A stretch of DNA of 64,000 nucleotides from Aliivibrio finisterrensis_A (GCF_004167675.1 NZ_SEZQ01000004.1); one strand, 5' to 3'; shown: positions 31,255 through 40,418, numbered from the stretch's first letter. Numbers and translations: made by a program. The notes: generated by a model from the sequence alone, not told the origin.

Positions 31255-33740
31255 AAATGACAAGACGTGCGTTTGTTAAAGCAAACGCCGCAGCATCAGC
31301 TGCAGCTGTAGCAGGGATTACGCTTCCGGCTTCAGCAACTAATTTAATCGTTAGTTCTGACCAAACAAAAATTAAATGGGATAAAGCGCCTTGTCGTTTT
31401 TGTGGTACTGGCTGTTCTGTACTTGTGGGTACTCAAAATGGTCGCGTAGTGGCAACTCAAGGTGATCCAGAAGCGCCAGTAAACAAAGGTCTTAACTGTA
31501 TTAAAGGTTACTTCCTATCTAAAATCATGTACGGCAAAGATCGTCTACAAACGCCAATGCTGCGTATGACTGATGGTCAGTATGATAAAAACGGTGATTT
31601 TGCCCCTGTTTCTTGGGATGTCGCGTTTGATACGATGGCTGAGAAGTGGAAGGCTGCTCTGAAAAAACACGGTCCAACCGGTGTTGGTATGTTTGGTTCA
31701 GGTCAGTGGACAGTAATGGAAGGCTACGCAGCAGTTAAATTGATGAAAGCGGGCTTCCGTTCAAATAATATCGATCCAAATGCTCGTCACTGTATGGCTT
31801 CAGCAGTAGGTGCGTTTATGCGTACGTTCGGTATTGATGAACCAATGGGTTGTTATGATGACTTTGAACACGCAGATTCATTTGTTCTGTGGGGCTCAAA
31901 CATGGCAGAAATGCACCCAGTACTATGGACTCGTATTTCAGACCGTCGTTTAAGTAATCCACACGTTAAAGTGAACGTATTATCTACTTACTACCACCGT
32001 TCATTTGAGTTAGCAGATAAAGGGTATATTTTTGAACCTCAATCTGACCTTGCGATTGCTAACTTCATCGCTAACTACATCATTCAAAACGATGCAGTAA
32101 ACTGGGACTTCGTAAATAAACACACGAACTTCAAGCAAGCAACGACAGACATCGGTTATGGTCTTCGCGATACTGATCCACTACAAATGAAAGCGGAAAA
32201 CCCTAACTCTGGAGCGATGAGCTCAATCAGTTTTGAGGAATATAAAGCGTCAGTTGCGCCATACACAGCGAAAAAAGCGTCTGAAATGTCAGGTGTATCA
32301 GAAGACGATCTGATCACTCTCGCTAAGCAATACGCGGATCCAAATACAAAAGTAATGTCTTTATGGACAATGGGTATGAACCAACACACTCGTGGTGTTT
32401 GGATGAACAGCCTTGTTTATAACATTCACCTATTAACGGGTAAAATTTCAACGCCGGGTAACAGCCCATTCTCATTGACTGGCCAACCTTCAGCATGTGG
32501 TACCGCTCGTGAAGTAGGTACATTCTCACATCGTCTACCTGCAGACATGGTTGTTGCTAATCCTAAGCATCGTGCAATTTCAGAAAAAATCTGGAAACTA
32601 CCTGAAGGTACATTGAACGGCAAACCTGGTGCACACGCCGTTGTTCAAGACCGTATGCTTAAAGACGGCAAGATTAACGCTTATTGGGTAATGTGTAATA
32701 ACAACATGCAAGCGGGTCCAAACATTAACACTGAACGTTTACCTGGTTACCGTAATCCAGAAAACTTCATTGTATGCTCTGACCCATACCCAACAGCAAC
32801 AGCTCAAGCATCGGATCTAATTCTTCCTACAGCAATGTGGGTAGAAAAAGAAGGTGCTTACGGCAATGCAGAGCGTCGTACTCAAGCGTGGTATCAACAA
32901 GTACAAGCGAAAGGCGAAGCTAAATCTGATTTATGGCAAATCATGGAATTCTCAAAACGCTTCACAGTCGAAGAAGTGTGGGGCGAAGAGCTATTAGCTA
33001 AAGCACCTGAATACCGTGGTAAAACTATGTATGACATACTATTTAAAAATGGCCAAGTTGATAAGTTCCCATTATCAGAAGCTCAAGAACTTAATGATGA
33101 CGCGAAAGCCCAAGGTTTCTACGTTCAAAAAGGCCTGTTTGAAGAGTATGCAGTATTTGGTCGTGGCCACGGCCATGATTTAGCGCCATATGATACATAC
33201 CATAATGTACGTGGTTTGCGTTGGCCTGTTGTTGATGGTAAAGAAACATTATGGCGCTTTAAAGAAGGTTCAGATCCATACGCTAAGAAAGGGTCGGATT
33301 GGGACTTCTACGGCAAGCCTGATGGTAAAGCGTTGATTATCTCTGCCCCATATGAAGCGCCACCAGAAGTTCCTGGTGATGAGTTTGATATGTGGTTATG
33401 TACGGGTCGTGTTCTTGAGCATTGGCATACAGGTACTATGACGCGTCGTGTTCCTGAGCTGTATAAAGCCGTTCCTGATGCGCTTTGTTATATTCACCCT
33501 GCGGATGCGAAGAAACGTAACCTGCGCCGTGGTGATGAAGTGTTAATTTCTAACAAACGTGGCGAAGTACGTGTTCGTGTTGAAACTCGTGGTCGTAACC
33601 GCCCGCCTGAAGGATTAGTATTTGTTCCATTCTTTGATGCTCGCATCTTAATTAACAAATTGATTTTGGATGCAACCGATCCTCTGTCTAAACAGACAGA
33701 TTATAAGAAGTGTCCAGTTAAGATCACTAAAATTGCTTAA
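31251..33740 (+). CDS. napA: Periplasmic nitrate reductase catalytic subunit
   Basis: An 829-residue molybdenum bis-MGD enzyme that reduces nitrate to nitrite in the periplasm. The Tat signal has the twin arginine MTRRAFVKANAAA (Arg5, Arg6) with a hydrophobic stretch and ASA cleavage site. The [4Fe-4S] cluster ligands are in CRFCGTGCSVLVG and NCIKGYF; the Mo-coordinating cysteine is in ARHCMASAVGAF. Length matches NapA of E. coli (828). It is the third gene of the nap operon, overlapping napD by four bases, followed by napB after 76 bp. Confidence 0.98.
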   Translation: MKMTRRAFVKANAAASAAAVAGITLPASATNLIVSSDQTKIKWDKAPCRFCGTGCSVLVGTQNGRVVATQGDPEAPVNKGLNCIKGYFLSKIMYGKDRLQTPMLRMTDGQYDKNGDFAPVSWDVAFDTMAEKWKAALKKHGPTGVGMFGSGQWTVMEGYAAVKLMKAGFRSNNIDPNARHCMASAVGAFMRTFGIDEPMGCYDDFEHADSFVLWGSNMAEMHPVLWTRISDRRLSNPHVKVNVLSTYYHRSFELADKGYIFEPQSDLAIANFIANYIIQNDAVNWDFVNKHTNFKQATTDIGYGLRDTDPLQMKAENPNSGAMSSISFEEYKASVAPYTAKKASEMSGVSEDDLITLAKQYADPNTKVMSLWTMGMNQHTRGVWMNSLVYNIHLLTGKISTPGNSPFSLTGQPSACGTAREVGTFSHRLPADMVVANPKHRAISEKIWKLPEGTLNGKPGAHAVVQDRMLKDGKINAYWVMCNNNMQAGPNINTERLPGYRNPENFIVCSDPYPTATAQASDLILPTAMWVEKEGAYGNAERRTQAWYQQVQAKGEAKSDLWQIMEFSKRFTVEEVWGEELLAKAPEYRGKTMYDILFKNGQVDKFPLSEAQELNDDAKAQGFYVQKGLFEEYAVFGRGHGHDLAPYDTYHNVRGLRWPVVDGKETLWRFKEGSDPYAKKGSDWDFYGKPDGKALIISAPYEAPPEVPGDEFDMWLCTGRVLEHWHTGTMTRRVPELYKAVPDALCYIHPADAKKRNLRRGDEVLISNKRGEVRVRVETRGRNRPPEGLVFVPFFDARILINKLILDATDPLSKQTDYKKCPVKITKIA

Positions 33741-33816
33741 TTAATAATAGATAGGTTACTGGCCAAGATGTGAGTAACCTATTTCAAAGAGTTTGCCTTA
33801 AGGCGGAGAAATTAGA

Positions 33817-34290
33817 ATGAAAAAATTCATTATAGCGCTTATGTCAGCAGGACTTTTGTTTGCTGGTGCAGTACAAGCAGAAACCGAACAATCTGCAGAA
33901 TTGAATAATCCAGGAGGCATTGGTGGTGTTGAGTCATTACGTGGTGCATCAGAGTTAGAAACAACGCGTCCAGCGGATGATTTTAAACGTTTTCCACGTG
34001 ATCACGCACTTGATAGTGATTACGTATACCAGCCACCATTAGTACCGCATACTATTCGTAACTATGAAGTGTCATTAAACGCAAATAAGTGTTTATCATG
34101 CCATAGTTGGAAAAACGCAAAAGAAATGGGCGCAACGAAGATCAGTGTAACGCACTATGTGAATCGTGAAGATGCTGTACTTTCAGATGTATCACCTCGT
34201 CGTTACTTCTGCCTACAATGTCATGTCCCTCAAGCTGATGCTAAGCCGTTAGTTGAGAATGAATTTAAACGTGTGGACTCATTGCGCTAG
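33817..34290 (+). CDS. napB: Periplasmic nitrate reductase diheme cytochrome c subunit
   Basis: A 157-residue secreted protein with a signal peptide (FIIALMSAGLLFAGAVQA) and two CxxCH haem-attachment motifs, CLSCHSW and CLQCHVP. NapB takes electrons from NapC and passes them to NapA. The conserved segment RPADDFKRFPRDHALDSDYVYQPPLVPHTI precedes the first haem, as usual. It is fourth in the nap operon with AAGGCGGAG upstream. Confidence 0.96.
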   Translation: MKKFIIALMSAGLLFAGAVQAETEQSAELNNPGGIGGVESLRGASELETTRPADDFKRFPRDHALDSDYVYQPPLVPHTIRNYEVSLNANKCLSCHSWKNAKEMGATKISVTHYVNREDAVLSDVSPRRYFCLQCHVPQADAKPLVENEFKRVDSLR

Positions 34291-34322
34291 TTGATAGCCA
34301 ATAAAGTTAAGAGAGGCTATAC

Positions 34323-34898
34323 ATGAAATTTTTAAAAGCATTTTGGAAGCGTTTTTCTTCACCAAGTAAAGCAGCGGTAGGTGTTGTCCTATTTATGGGT
34401 TTTATCGGTGGTTTGCTTTTCTGGGGCGCATTTAACACGGGTATGGAAGCAACCAACACAGAAGAATTCTGCTCTGGTTGTCATGCTCCAATCGTTAAAG
34501 AAATCCAAGAAACGATTCACTACTCTAACCGTTCGGGCGTACGTGCTATCTGTTCAGATTGTCACGTTCCTCATAACTGGACAGATAAAATTGTACGCAA
34601 AGTTCAAGCATCTAAAGAGTTATATGCGCACTTTATTGCTAAAACTATTGATACAGAAGAGAAATTTAAAGAGCGTCGAGCGCATTTAGCTGAACGTGAA
34701 TGGCATCGAATGAAAGAGAATAATTCTCAAGAATGTCGTAATTGCCATGAATTCGACTTTATGGATTTCTCTGAGCAAGGTCCGCGTAGTGCGAAACAAC
34801 ATTCAACGGCATTAGCATCAGGTGAAAAAACCTGTGTAGATTGCCATAAAGGTATTGCACATAAATTGCCTGATATGTCTGGCATTGAAGGTTGGTAA
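34323..34898 (+). CDS. napC: Membrane tetraheme cytochrome c quinol dehydrogenase NapC
   Basis: A 191-residue NapC/NirT-family protein with one N-terminal membrane anchor (VGVVLFMGFIGGLLFWGAF) and four CxxCH motifs (CSGCHAP, CSDCHVP, CRNCHEF, CVDCHKG). It oxidises quinol in the inner membrane and hands electrons to NapB. Electron entry appears to rely on NapC alone because napG and napH are absent from the operon, as in other vibrios. A 43-residue membrane peptide gene follows after 9 bp. Confidence 0.96.
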   Translation: MKFLKAFWKRFSSPSKAAVGVVLFMGFIGGLLFWGAFNTGMEATNTEEFCSGCHAPIVKEIQETIHYSNRSGVRAICSDCHVPHNWTDKIVRKVQASKELYAHFIAKTIDTEEKFKERRAHLAEREWHRMKENNSQECRNCHEFDFMDFSEQGPRSAKQHSTALASGEKTCVDCHKGIAHKLPDMSGIEGW

Positions 34899-34907
34899 GG
34901 AGATAGC

Positions 34908-35039
34908 ATGAGTACATTAGAGTCTGTTATTTGGCATACTTTGGGTTACATCGCAATGCCGAGCATTATTCTTGGTGGTTTTGCTGCGGTTGCAGTGCTA
35001 TCAATTTGGATACTGTCATTAAAAGCAGATAAAGAATAA
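34908..35039 (+). CDS. 43-residue membrane peptide of the nap operon (TIGR02808-like)
   Basis: A tiny ORF of 43 residues, with AAGGAG before the ATG and a stop just ahead of the operon terminator. It starts STLESVIWHTLGYIAMPSII and consists mainly of one membrane segment (GYIAMPSIILGGFAAVAVLSIWIL) ended by LKADKE. This matches my memory of the short Vibrio family TIGR02808, which often follows napC, and resembles NapE in size and topology. It may be a small subunit or stabiliser of NapC; no role is shown. Confidence 0.8.
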   Translation: MSTLESVIWHTLGYIAMPSIILGGFAAVAVLSIWILSLKADKE

Positions 35040-35068
35040 ATAATTTAGCTTAATCTAAGTAGATAACA

Positions 35069-35104
35069 AAAAGAGATGGGTATTTATAACTCATCTCTTT
35101 TTTT
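35069..35104 (+). terminator. Terminator of the nap operon
   Basis: A stem AAAAGAGATG / CATCTCTTTT with an AT-rich loop is followed by a T-run of eight. Confidence 0.78.
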
Positions 35105-35185
35105 GTGCCTGCTTGTTTGTAGCACTCAAGTTAAAACTGATTTTTCTTACGCAATTATCTGAACAACTACTGATCCAGAATGGTA

Positions 35186-35539
35186 TTACATACCTAAAAA
35201 TGTGTAGTAAATAAAGGCAGCCCAGCTTACCGCAAGTAAAATCCATGGTAAATTTTTGCTTGATTCTTTATTAATATGGTCTTGTTGCGCTTGTTTATCT
35301 TCAACATCAGAGTGGTTGTGTTTACTCTGCTTTTGACGCTGAGTCTTTTTCTTCAGCTTATCTGCTTCTCGGGATTTTTCTTTTTGCTGTTTCTTGTAAA
35401 GTGCAATGCCTTTTTCGATACCTTGCGCAATCAATTTAGTTTGTTCTTTTGTTTGTGCTGGTTTTTGTGTAGCTTTAGCTATTGCCATTGCTTCTTGTTG
35501 AGATTCTATTGATATCTGTGCTTTATTGTTATTTTTCAT
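35186..35539 (-). CDS. DUF2956-like tail-anchored protein
   Basis: A 117-residue protein: a helical, Gln/Lys/Glu-rich cytoplasmic body (residues 1-95, with the stretch IAQGIEKGIALYKKQQKEKSREADKLKKK likely coiled) and one C-terminal membrane segment (LPWILLAVSWAAFIYYTFLGM). The architecture and the SQQEAMAIAKATQKPAQTKEQTKLIAQGIEKG-type N-terminus fit DUF2956 of Vibrio and Shewanella. Function is unknown. It is transcribed toward the nap operon terminator. Confidence 0.75.
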   Translation of the reverse strand: MKNNNKAQISIESQQEAMAIAKATQKPAQTKEQTKLIAQGIEKGIALYKKQQKEKSREADKLKKKTQRQKQSKHNHSDVEDKQAQQDHINKESSKNLPWILLAVSWAAFIYYTFLGM

Positions 35540-35763
35540 ACGGCATTCTTAATTCTTCATATTTGATTTTATCTTTATACATCGTTGAAATGTAAACGAT
35601 ACAAAGTGTGACGGCAATATAGATTTTGAATTTAAAGGTGTATCTAGCTCAAAGTTTTTATTTTATTCAATCGTTATTTTTAATCATTTCAGTAATCTGG
35701 ACAAGTCTACTGAGAAGATTGTTAGTTAATTCTTTCGTCTGTTTAATGTTCAAAGGTAGATAA

Positions 35764-36213
35764 ATGCTGTACTCGTTTGATGCATACGACCAACATGGAT
35801 GGTTAAAACCACCTATTTGGCTATGGTTTGGTTGGGCTATTTTAATTCGCTCCGTTGTCGTTTTTGTTATGGCCGGTGCTAGCCGTGAGCAAGGTACTGA
35901 TTTATTGGCCCTGTTTTACCCAAGTCATGCGCATTTATATACTAGTTTGTGTTTGAGCTTACCCATTGTATTTTATATGTGGTTAAGTAGTTTTAAAAAG
36001 CCCACACGCCCTTTTATGCTGACTCTTTGGAAGCAAGGACGGTGGCTAACCATTATGATGGTTTTGATCGATCTCATGATGTTAATTCAATCGGTTATTG
36101 TTAATCGAGGAGAGTTTCAGCCAGGAAGTGCAATGATTATCTTATTTCTTAGCTGGTTTCTTATATTTTTATGTCGCAGTAAACGAGTAAAGATATGCTT
36201 TAGTCTGACTTAA
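35764..36213 (+). CDS. DUF2919 (YfeZ-like) inner-membrane protein
   Basis: A 149-residue protein with four hydrophobic segments. The start YSFDAYDQHGWLKPPIWLWFGWAILIRSVVVF, with its Lys-Pro-Pro motif before the first span, and ASREQGTDLLALFYP are typical of DUF2919, represented by E. coli YfeZ. Function is unknown. The next gene overlaps its stop codon at an in-frame ATG, but a better start lies 18 bp downstream; either way the two are one transcription unit. Confidence 0.78.
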   Translation: MLYSFDAYDQHGWLKPPIWLWFGWAILIRSVVVFVMAGASREQGTDLLALFYPSHAHLYTSLCLSLPIVFYMWLSSFKKPTRPFMLTLWKQGRWLTIMMVLIDLMMLIQSVIVNRGEFQPGSAMIILFLSWFLIFLCRSKRVKICFSLT

Positions 36214-36230
36214 TGAGAGGGGGGCAGACA

Positions 36231-36623
36231 ATGGATTTATCAACAGGTGCATTATTATTTAGTGCGTTATTAAGCCCGCTAGCAATGGCGGATTGGCAGT
36301 TAGATTTAGGGTTGGAGATTAATCGTCCTAACTTACAACACATTACTCATTCATCAGCGTCGTTAGTGCTGGGTGAAGAAACATTAGTGTTTAATTCATT
36401 CGATAAGAAATCTCAGGTACAAGCTTGGGCGGAGTTAAAAAACATTGATGCTGAGAATGTTGAAATTGCTTTTCGAGTAACAGAGGAGGAAGGGGAAGGT
36501 AAAGTAAGAACATTATGTGCGCCAACCATTATCACCAAGTTGAATAATTTAGAATCTTACATGGTGTCTGATTCATCAGCGAATGAAACCGTAAAGCTTT
36601 CAGTGGAAGTTATTTCTTCATAA
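36231..36623 (+). CDS. Predicted periplasmic protein of unknown function
   Basis: A 130-residue protein with a short signal peptide (MDLSTGALLFSALLSPLAMADWQ) and a beta-rich mature part (LGEETLVFNSFDKKSQVQAWAELKNIDAENVEIAFRVTEEE) containing one cysteine. The start at 36231 is chosen because the G-rich AGAGGGGGGCAG lies a few bases upstream and it gives a proper signal sequence; an ATG at 36213 would overlap the previous stop. I recognise no family. It pairs with the DUF2919 gene. Confidence 0.6.
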   Translation: MDLSTGALLFSALLSPLAMADWQLDLGLEINRPNLQHITHSSASLVLGEETLVFNSFDKKSQVQAWAELKNIDAENVEIAFRVTEEEGEGKVRTLCAPTIITKLNNLESYMVSDSSANETVKLSVEVISS

Positions 36624-36705
36624 ACTCTTATCTTTTATCAAACAATCTTATGTTTTATTGCATATAATGAGCTCAGTTAATTCAAAATAGAAAGGAACTG
36701 AGTTC

Positions 36706-37611
36706 ATGTCTTACACTCCTCAAACGGCATTACTGCCAGAACCAGATCGATTTGCATTATACGTTACCTTAAATATCAAAAGTAACCCTCAGCTTGTTTT
36801 AGAGCAGCTACAGACACTTCCTGCATTAATTGTCGAATTAAATGAGAATCAGCCAGACGCTAACTTAAGCAGTGCAGTTTCTTTTGGTGCTGATTTCTGG
36901 ACTACATTGTCTGCACCTATGCCGCCAGAATTGGCAAACTTTAAGCAATTAGGTAAAGGTGACATCATTGCACCAGCGACGCATGGTGATGTGCTAATTC
37001 ATATCCATTCAAATCGCCATGACTTACATTTTTATATCTTACGTAAGTTAATGAACGTGATTTCTGAACACGTTGAGATTAAAGAAGAAGTATCAGGTTA
37101 CCGCTTTTTAGATTCGCGTGATATGACAGATTTCGTTGATGGAACAGAAAATCCTAAAAATGAAGCGCGCGCTGAAGTGGCATTGATTGCTGATGGTGAA
37201 TTTGCTGGCGGCAGTTACATGATGTGCCAACGCTTTGTTCACAAACTACCTGCGTGGAACCGTTTGTCCGTTTCAGCTCAAGAAAAAGTGATTGGTCGTA
37301 CTAAACCTGATTCAATAGAGTTGGAAGACGTTCCTGCTGCTTCACACGTAGGCCGTGTTGATATTAAAGAAGATGGTAAAGGGGTTAAGATCCTACGCCA
37401 CAGCTTGCCGTATGGCTCGGTTTCTGGTGACCATGGTTTGCTGTTTATTGCTTATTGTCACTCTGTACATAATTTCCAAGTGATGTTGGATAGCATGTAT
37501 GGTGAAGTCGATGGAAAAACTGATCAATTATTGCGTTTTACTGATGCGGTAACAGGCGGTTATTTCTTCGCTCCGTCACAAGAGATGTTCACTGAATTAA
37601 ACGTAAAATAG
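36706..37611 (+). CDS. Dye-decolorizing (Dyp-type) haem peroxidase
   Basis: A 301-residue haem peroxidase of the YfeX-like class. The distal-side motif with catalytic Asp is in DMTDFVDGTENPKN (the family GxxDG), and the proximal haem-ligand His lies in the AASHVGRVDIKEDG segment. The C-terminal GLLFIAYCHSVHNFQVMLDSM and DAVTGGYFFAPSQE are conserved. No Tat or Sec signal is present, so it is cytoplasmic unless packaged in an encapsulin, and no encapsulin gene is nearby. It follows two small envelope genes in the same direction; E. coli yfeX and yfeZ are also neighbours. Confidence 0.93.
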   Translation: MSYTPQTALLPEPDRFALYVTLNIKSNPQLVLEQLQTLPALIVELNENQPDANLSSAVSFGADFWTTLSAPMPPELANFKQLGKGDIIAPATHGDVLIHIHSNRHDLHFYILRKLMNVISEHVEIKEEVSGYRFLDSRDMTDFVDGTENPKNEARAEVALIADGEFAGGSYMMCQRFVHKLPAWNRLSVSAQEKVIGRTKPDSIELEDVPAASHVGRVDIKEDGKGVKILRHSLPYGSVSGDHGLLFIAYCHSVHNFQVMLDSMYGEVDGKTDQLLRFTDAVTGGYFFAPSQEMFTELNVK

Positions 37612-37622
37612 TACCAATGAAG

Positions 37623-37650
37623 TAGAGGGATTGTAGGGTTCCTCTTTTTC
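37623..37650 (+). terminator. Terminator after the Dyp peroxidase gene
   Basis: An AGAGGGA / TTCCTCT stem (one G-U pair) is followed by TTTTT. Confidence 0.5.
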
Positions 37651-37666
37651 ATAGTAAGCGGATACA

Positions 37667-37707
37667 AAAAGGCCGCTGTTTTCTTTGAGATAACAGCGGC
37701 CTTTTTA
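37667..37707. terminator. Terminator for crr (and second terminator for the peroxidase gene)
   Basis: Perfect 15-base arms (AAAAAGGCCGCTGTT / AACAGCGGCCTTTTT) lie between convergent genes and can act both ways. Confidence 0.87.
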
Positions 37708-37739
37708 TTGTCTTTAATTAACTAGTTTATCTTTAAAGA

Positions 37740-38249
37740 TTACTTAGTTACTTTAAGAACTGGAGATTCACCAACAGTAACAGCACCAGAAAGCTTAGTA
37801 AGCTCTTTGATTTCGTCCATGTTAGAGATTACAACTGGAGTAAGCGTTGATTTAGCGTGCTCTTCTAGGTACGCAAGATCGAATTCGATTACTGTGTCGC
37901 CAGCTTTAACTTCTTGGCCTTCTTCAGCGATACGAGTAAAGCCTTGACCTTTAAGTTCAACGGTATCGATACCAAAGTGAACGAAAAGCTCGATGCCGTC
38001 GTTAGATTCGATAGAGAAAGCGTGGTTAGTTTCAAAGATTTTGCCGATTGTACCGTTTACTGGAGCAACCATTTTGTTGCCAGCAGGTTTGATAGCAATA
38101 CCGTCACCAACGATTTTTTCAGCGAACACTACGTCTGGCACATCTTCGATGTTTACAATTTCACCAGAAAGAGGTGCGATGATGTCGATTGCACCAGCTG
38201 CAGTGCTTTCAGAAGAAAATGCGCTTTTAATTTTGTCAAACAGACCCAT
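37740..38249 (-). CDS. crr: PTS glucose-specific enzyme IIA
   Basis: A 169-residue cytosolic phosphocarrier that passes phosphate from HPr to IIBC-type sugar permeases and regulates adenylate cyclase and non-PTS permeases. The phosphorylated His is in IELFVHFGIDTV and the second active-site His in ETNHAFSIES. The N-terminal amphipathic helix (GLFDKIKSAFS) is present. It is the last gene of ptsH-ptsI-crr; a perfect 9-bp hairpin separates it from ptsI. Confidence 0.97.
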   Translation of the reverse strand: MGLFDKIKSAFSSESTAAGAIDIIAPLSGEIVNIEDVPDVVFAEKIVGDGIAIKPAGNKMVAPVNGTIGKIFETNHAFSIESNDGIELFVHFGIDTVELKGQGFTRIAEEGQEVKAGDTVIEFDLAYLEEHAKSTLTPVVISNMDEIKELTKLSGAVTVGESPVLKVTK

Positions 38250-38276
38250 TGTGTAGCTCCCTAAAGTTATATTAAA

Positions 38277-38298
38277 TAGCCACTAAACTTAGTGGCTA
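38277..38298 (-). other. Intercistronic hairpin between ptsI and crr
   Basis: TAGCCACTA / TAGTGGCTA form a perfect 9-bp stem with an AACT loop. There is no T-run after it on the minus strand, so it is better read as an RNA processing or stabilising element than as a terminator; crr is known to be expressed above ptsHI in E. coli. Confidence 0.5.
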
Positions 38299-38323
38299 TA
38301 TTTAATTCTTTGCAACTATACTA

Positions 38324-40048
38324 TTACTTAGTATTTTCTGCGATAAATTTTTCAACGTGCGCTTCAATTTCTGCTGCTGTAGGCATTTGAAGAGCTTCAT
38401 CTGCCATTGCTTTCACTGCTGCAAAGTTTGAGTTACGAACAATTTTCTTAACAAGAGGGATAGAGATACCGCTCATGCTGAACTCGTCTAAGCCCATACC
38501 TAGAAGAAGTAGACTAGCACGCTCATCACCAGCTAGCTCACCACACATACCAGTCCATTTACCTTCTTTATGAGAAGCGTCGATTACTTGCTTGATTACA
38601 AGCAGAACCGCTGGAGATAGTGGGTTATATAGGTGAGAAATCATTTCGTTACCACGGTCAACTGCAAGAGTATATTGCGTTAAATCGTTAGTACCGATAG
38701 AGAAGAAGCTCACTTCTTTCGCTAAATGGTGTGCAATTGCAGCGGCTGCTGGCGTTTCAACCATAACACCGATTTCGATGCTTTCATCAAACGCATGGCC
38801 TTCAGCACGAAGTTCTACTTTGTATTCTTCGATTGCATTTTTCAGCTCACGGATTTCTTCAACAGAAATGATCATTGGGAACATGATACGCAGTTTACCG
38901 TGTGCAGATGCACGTAAAATGCCACGTAATTGGTCACGTAGGATTTCACGACGGTCTAAACTGATACGGATTGCACGCCATCCTAAGAATGGGTTCATTT
39001 CTTCTGGAAGATCCATGTATGGTAGATCTTTATCACCACCGATATCCATAGTACGGATGATCACTGGCTCACCATGCATCGCTTCAGCTACTTCTTTATA
39101 AGCAACATATTGCTCTTCTTCAGTAGGAAGTGCATCACGATCCATGAATAGGAATTCTGTACGATACAGACCAACACCTTCGCCGCCGTTACGGATGATA
39201 CCGTCACAGTCTTTAACTGTACCGATGTTACCGCAAACTTCAACTTGGTGGCCATCAAGAGTGATAGCTGGTAGGTCTTTTAGTTTTGCTAGCTCTTCTT
39301 TTTCTGCAATTTGTGCATCACGAATTTGCTTAGCTTCTGCTAGTTCTGCTTCTGATGGGTTGATAACAATCTTGTTGTTAACCGCATCAAGAATTAGCAT
39401 ATCACCGTTCTTCACTTGCTTAGTGATATCGTTAGTACCAACGATAGCAGGTAGTTCAAGAGAACGAGCCATGATAGAAGTATGAGAAGTACGACCGCCG
39501 ATGTCACAAGCAAAACCAAGAACGTAGTCTAGGTTGATTTGTGCTGTTTCAGAAGGTGTTAGGTCGTTAGCAACTAGGATAACTTTTTCATTGATAGCAC
39601 TTAGTGAAACAATGTTGATACCTAATGCATTTTTAACAAAGCGGCTACCGATATCACGGATATCTGTAGCACGCTCTTTTAGATAATCATCATCTAATGA
39701 CTCTAGTGCACACGCTTGCTCTTCAATTACAGAGTAAATAGCAAAGTCTGCAGCCATTTTATCATCTTTGATAAGGGCTAAGATTTCTTCTTCTAGCTCT
39801 TCATCTTCAAGAAGCATAATGTGCCCCTCAAAAATAGCTTCTTTTTCTTCGCCAAAAGTAGCTAGCGCTTTTGCTTTAATAGCTTCTAATTGCTCAGAAG
39901 ACTTATTACGAGCATCAAAGAAACGTTGAACTTCTGCTTCTACTTGAGAATCAGAGATTGGAGTTTTGTTTAGGACAATTTCATCTTCCTGAAGTAATAG
40001 TGCTTTACCAAAAGCAATACCTGGAGATGCTAGAATGCCAGAAATCAT
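38324..40048 (-). CDS. ptsI: Phosphoenolpyruvate-protein phosphotransferase (enzyme I)
   Basis: A 574-residue enzyme that takes phosphate from PEP and gives it to HPr. The phosphorylated His is in GGRTSHTSIMARSLELPAIVGT (about residue 190). The PEP-binding barrel shows GLYRTEFLFMDRD, FSIGTNDLTQYTLAVDRGN and GMCGELAGD with the catalytic cysteine. Length equals the E. coli protein (575). It is second in the ptsHI-crr operon, 56 bp after ptsH. Confidence 0.98.
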   Translation of the reverse strand: MISGILASPGIAFGKALLLQEDEIVLNKTPISDSQVEAEVQRFFDARNKSSEQLEAIKAKALATFGEEKEAIFEGHIMLLEDEELEEEILALIKDDKMAADFAIYSVIEEQACALESLDDDYLKERATDIRDIGSRFVKNALGINIVSLSAINEKVILVANDLTPSETAQINLDYVLGFACDIGGRTSHTSIMARSLELPAIVGTNDITKQVKNGDMLILDAVNNKIVINPSEAELAEAKQIRDAQIAEKEELAKLKDLPAITLDGHQVEVCGNIGTVKDCDGIIRNGGEGVGLYRTEFLFMDRDALPTEEEQYVAYKEVAEAMHGEPVIIRTMDIGGDKDLPYMDLPEEMNPFLGWRAIRISLDRREILRDQLRGILRASAHGKLRIMFPMIISVEEIRELKNAIEEYKVELRAEGHAFDESIEIGVMVETPAAAAIAHHLAKEVSFFSIGTNDLTQYTLAVDRGNEMISHLYNPLSPAVLLVIKQVIDASHKEGKWTGMCGELAGDERASLLLLGMGLDEFSMSGISIPLVKKIVRNSNFAAVKAMADEALQMPTAAEIEAHVEKFIAENTK

Positions 40049-40104
40049 AGCTTTACCTTAAAATTGATCAAATTAGAGAATGAGAATAATAAAGAAAAAG
40101 CTGA

Positions 40105-40362
40105 TTAGTGCAGCTCATCCATTAGTTTAACTAGGTGGTCTACTGCTTCTTTCTCTTGAGCGCCTTCAGCAGAGATAGTTACGTTAGTACCTTTAGTTAG
40201 ACCTAAAGTTTGAAGTTTGAAAAGGCTAGTAGCACTTGCACTTTTACCATTAGAAGTAACAGTGATTTTTGCATCAAAACCTTTAGCTTCTTTAACGAAC
40301 TGAGCCGCTGGACGAGTGTGAAGGCCGTTTTCTGCAGTGATTACTACGTCTTGTGAATACAT
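40105..40362 (-). CDS. ptsH: Phosphocarrier protein HPr
   Basis: An 85-residue phosphocarrier. The phosphorylated His15 is in ITAENGLHTRPAAQFVKEAKGF and the regulatory Ser46-like region is KSASATSLFKLQTLGLTKG. It matches E. coli HPr in length. It is the first gene of ptsHI-crr; an 18-bp near-perfect palindrome and a plausible promoter lie upstream. Confidence 0.98.
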   Translation of the reverse strand: MYSQDVVITAENGLHTRPAAQFVKEAKGFDAKITVTSNGKSASATSLFKLQTLGLTKGTNVTISAEGAQEKEAVDHLVKLMDELH

Positions 40363-40418
40363 TGTGTATACCCCGATTTATATTTTATGTTGAATTAATG
40401 TCGTTAACCAATTCGGTT

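Noticed and set aside
37914..38264. Plus-strand ORF opposite crr
   Set aside because: Antisense shadow of a highly conserved gene; composition is that of reverse-complement codons.
39144..39485. Plus-strand Ser/Arg-rich ORF opposite ptsI
   Set aside because: Antisense shadow of ptsI with typical low-complexity composition.
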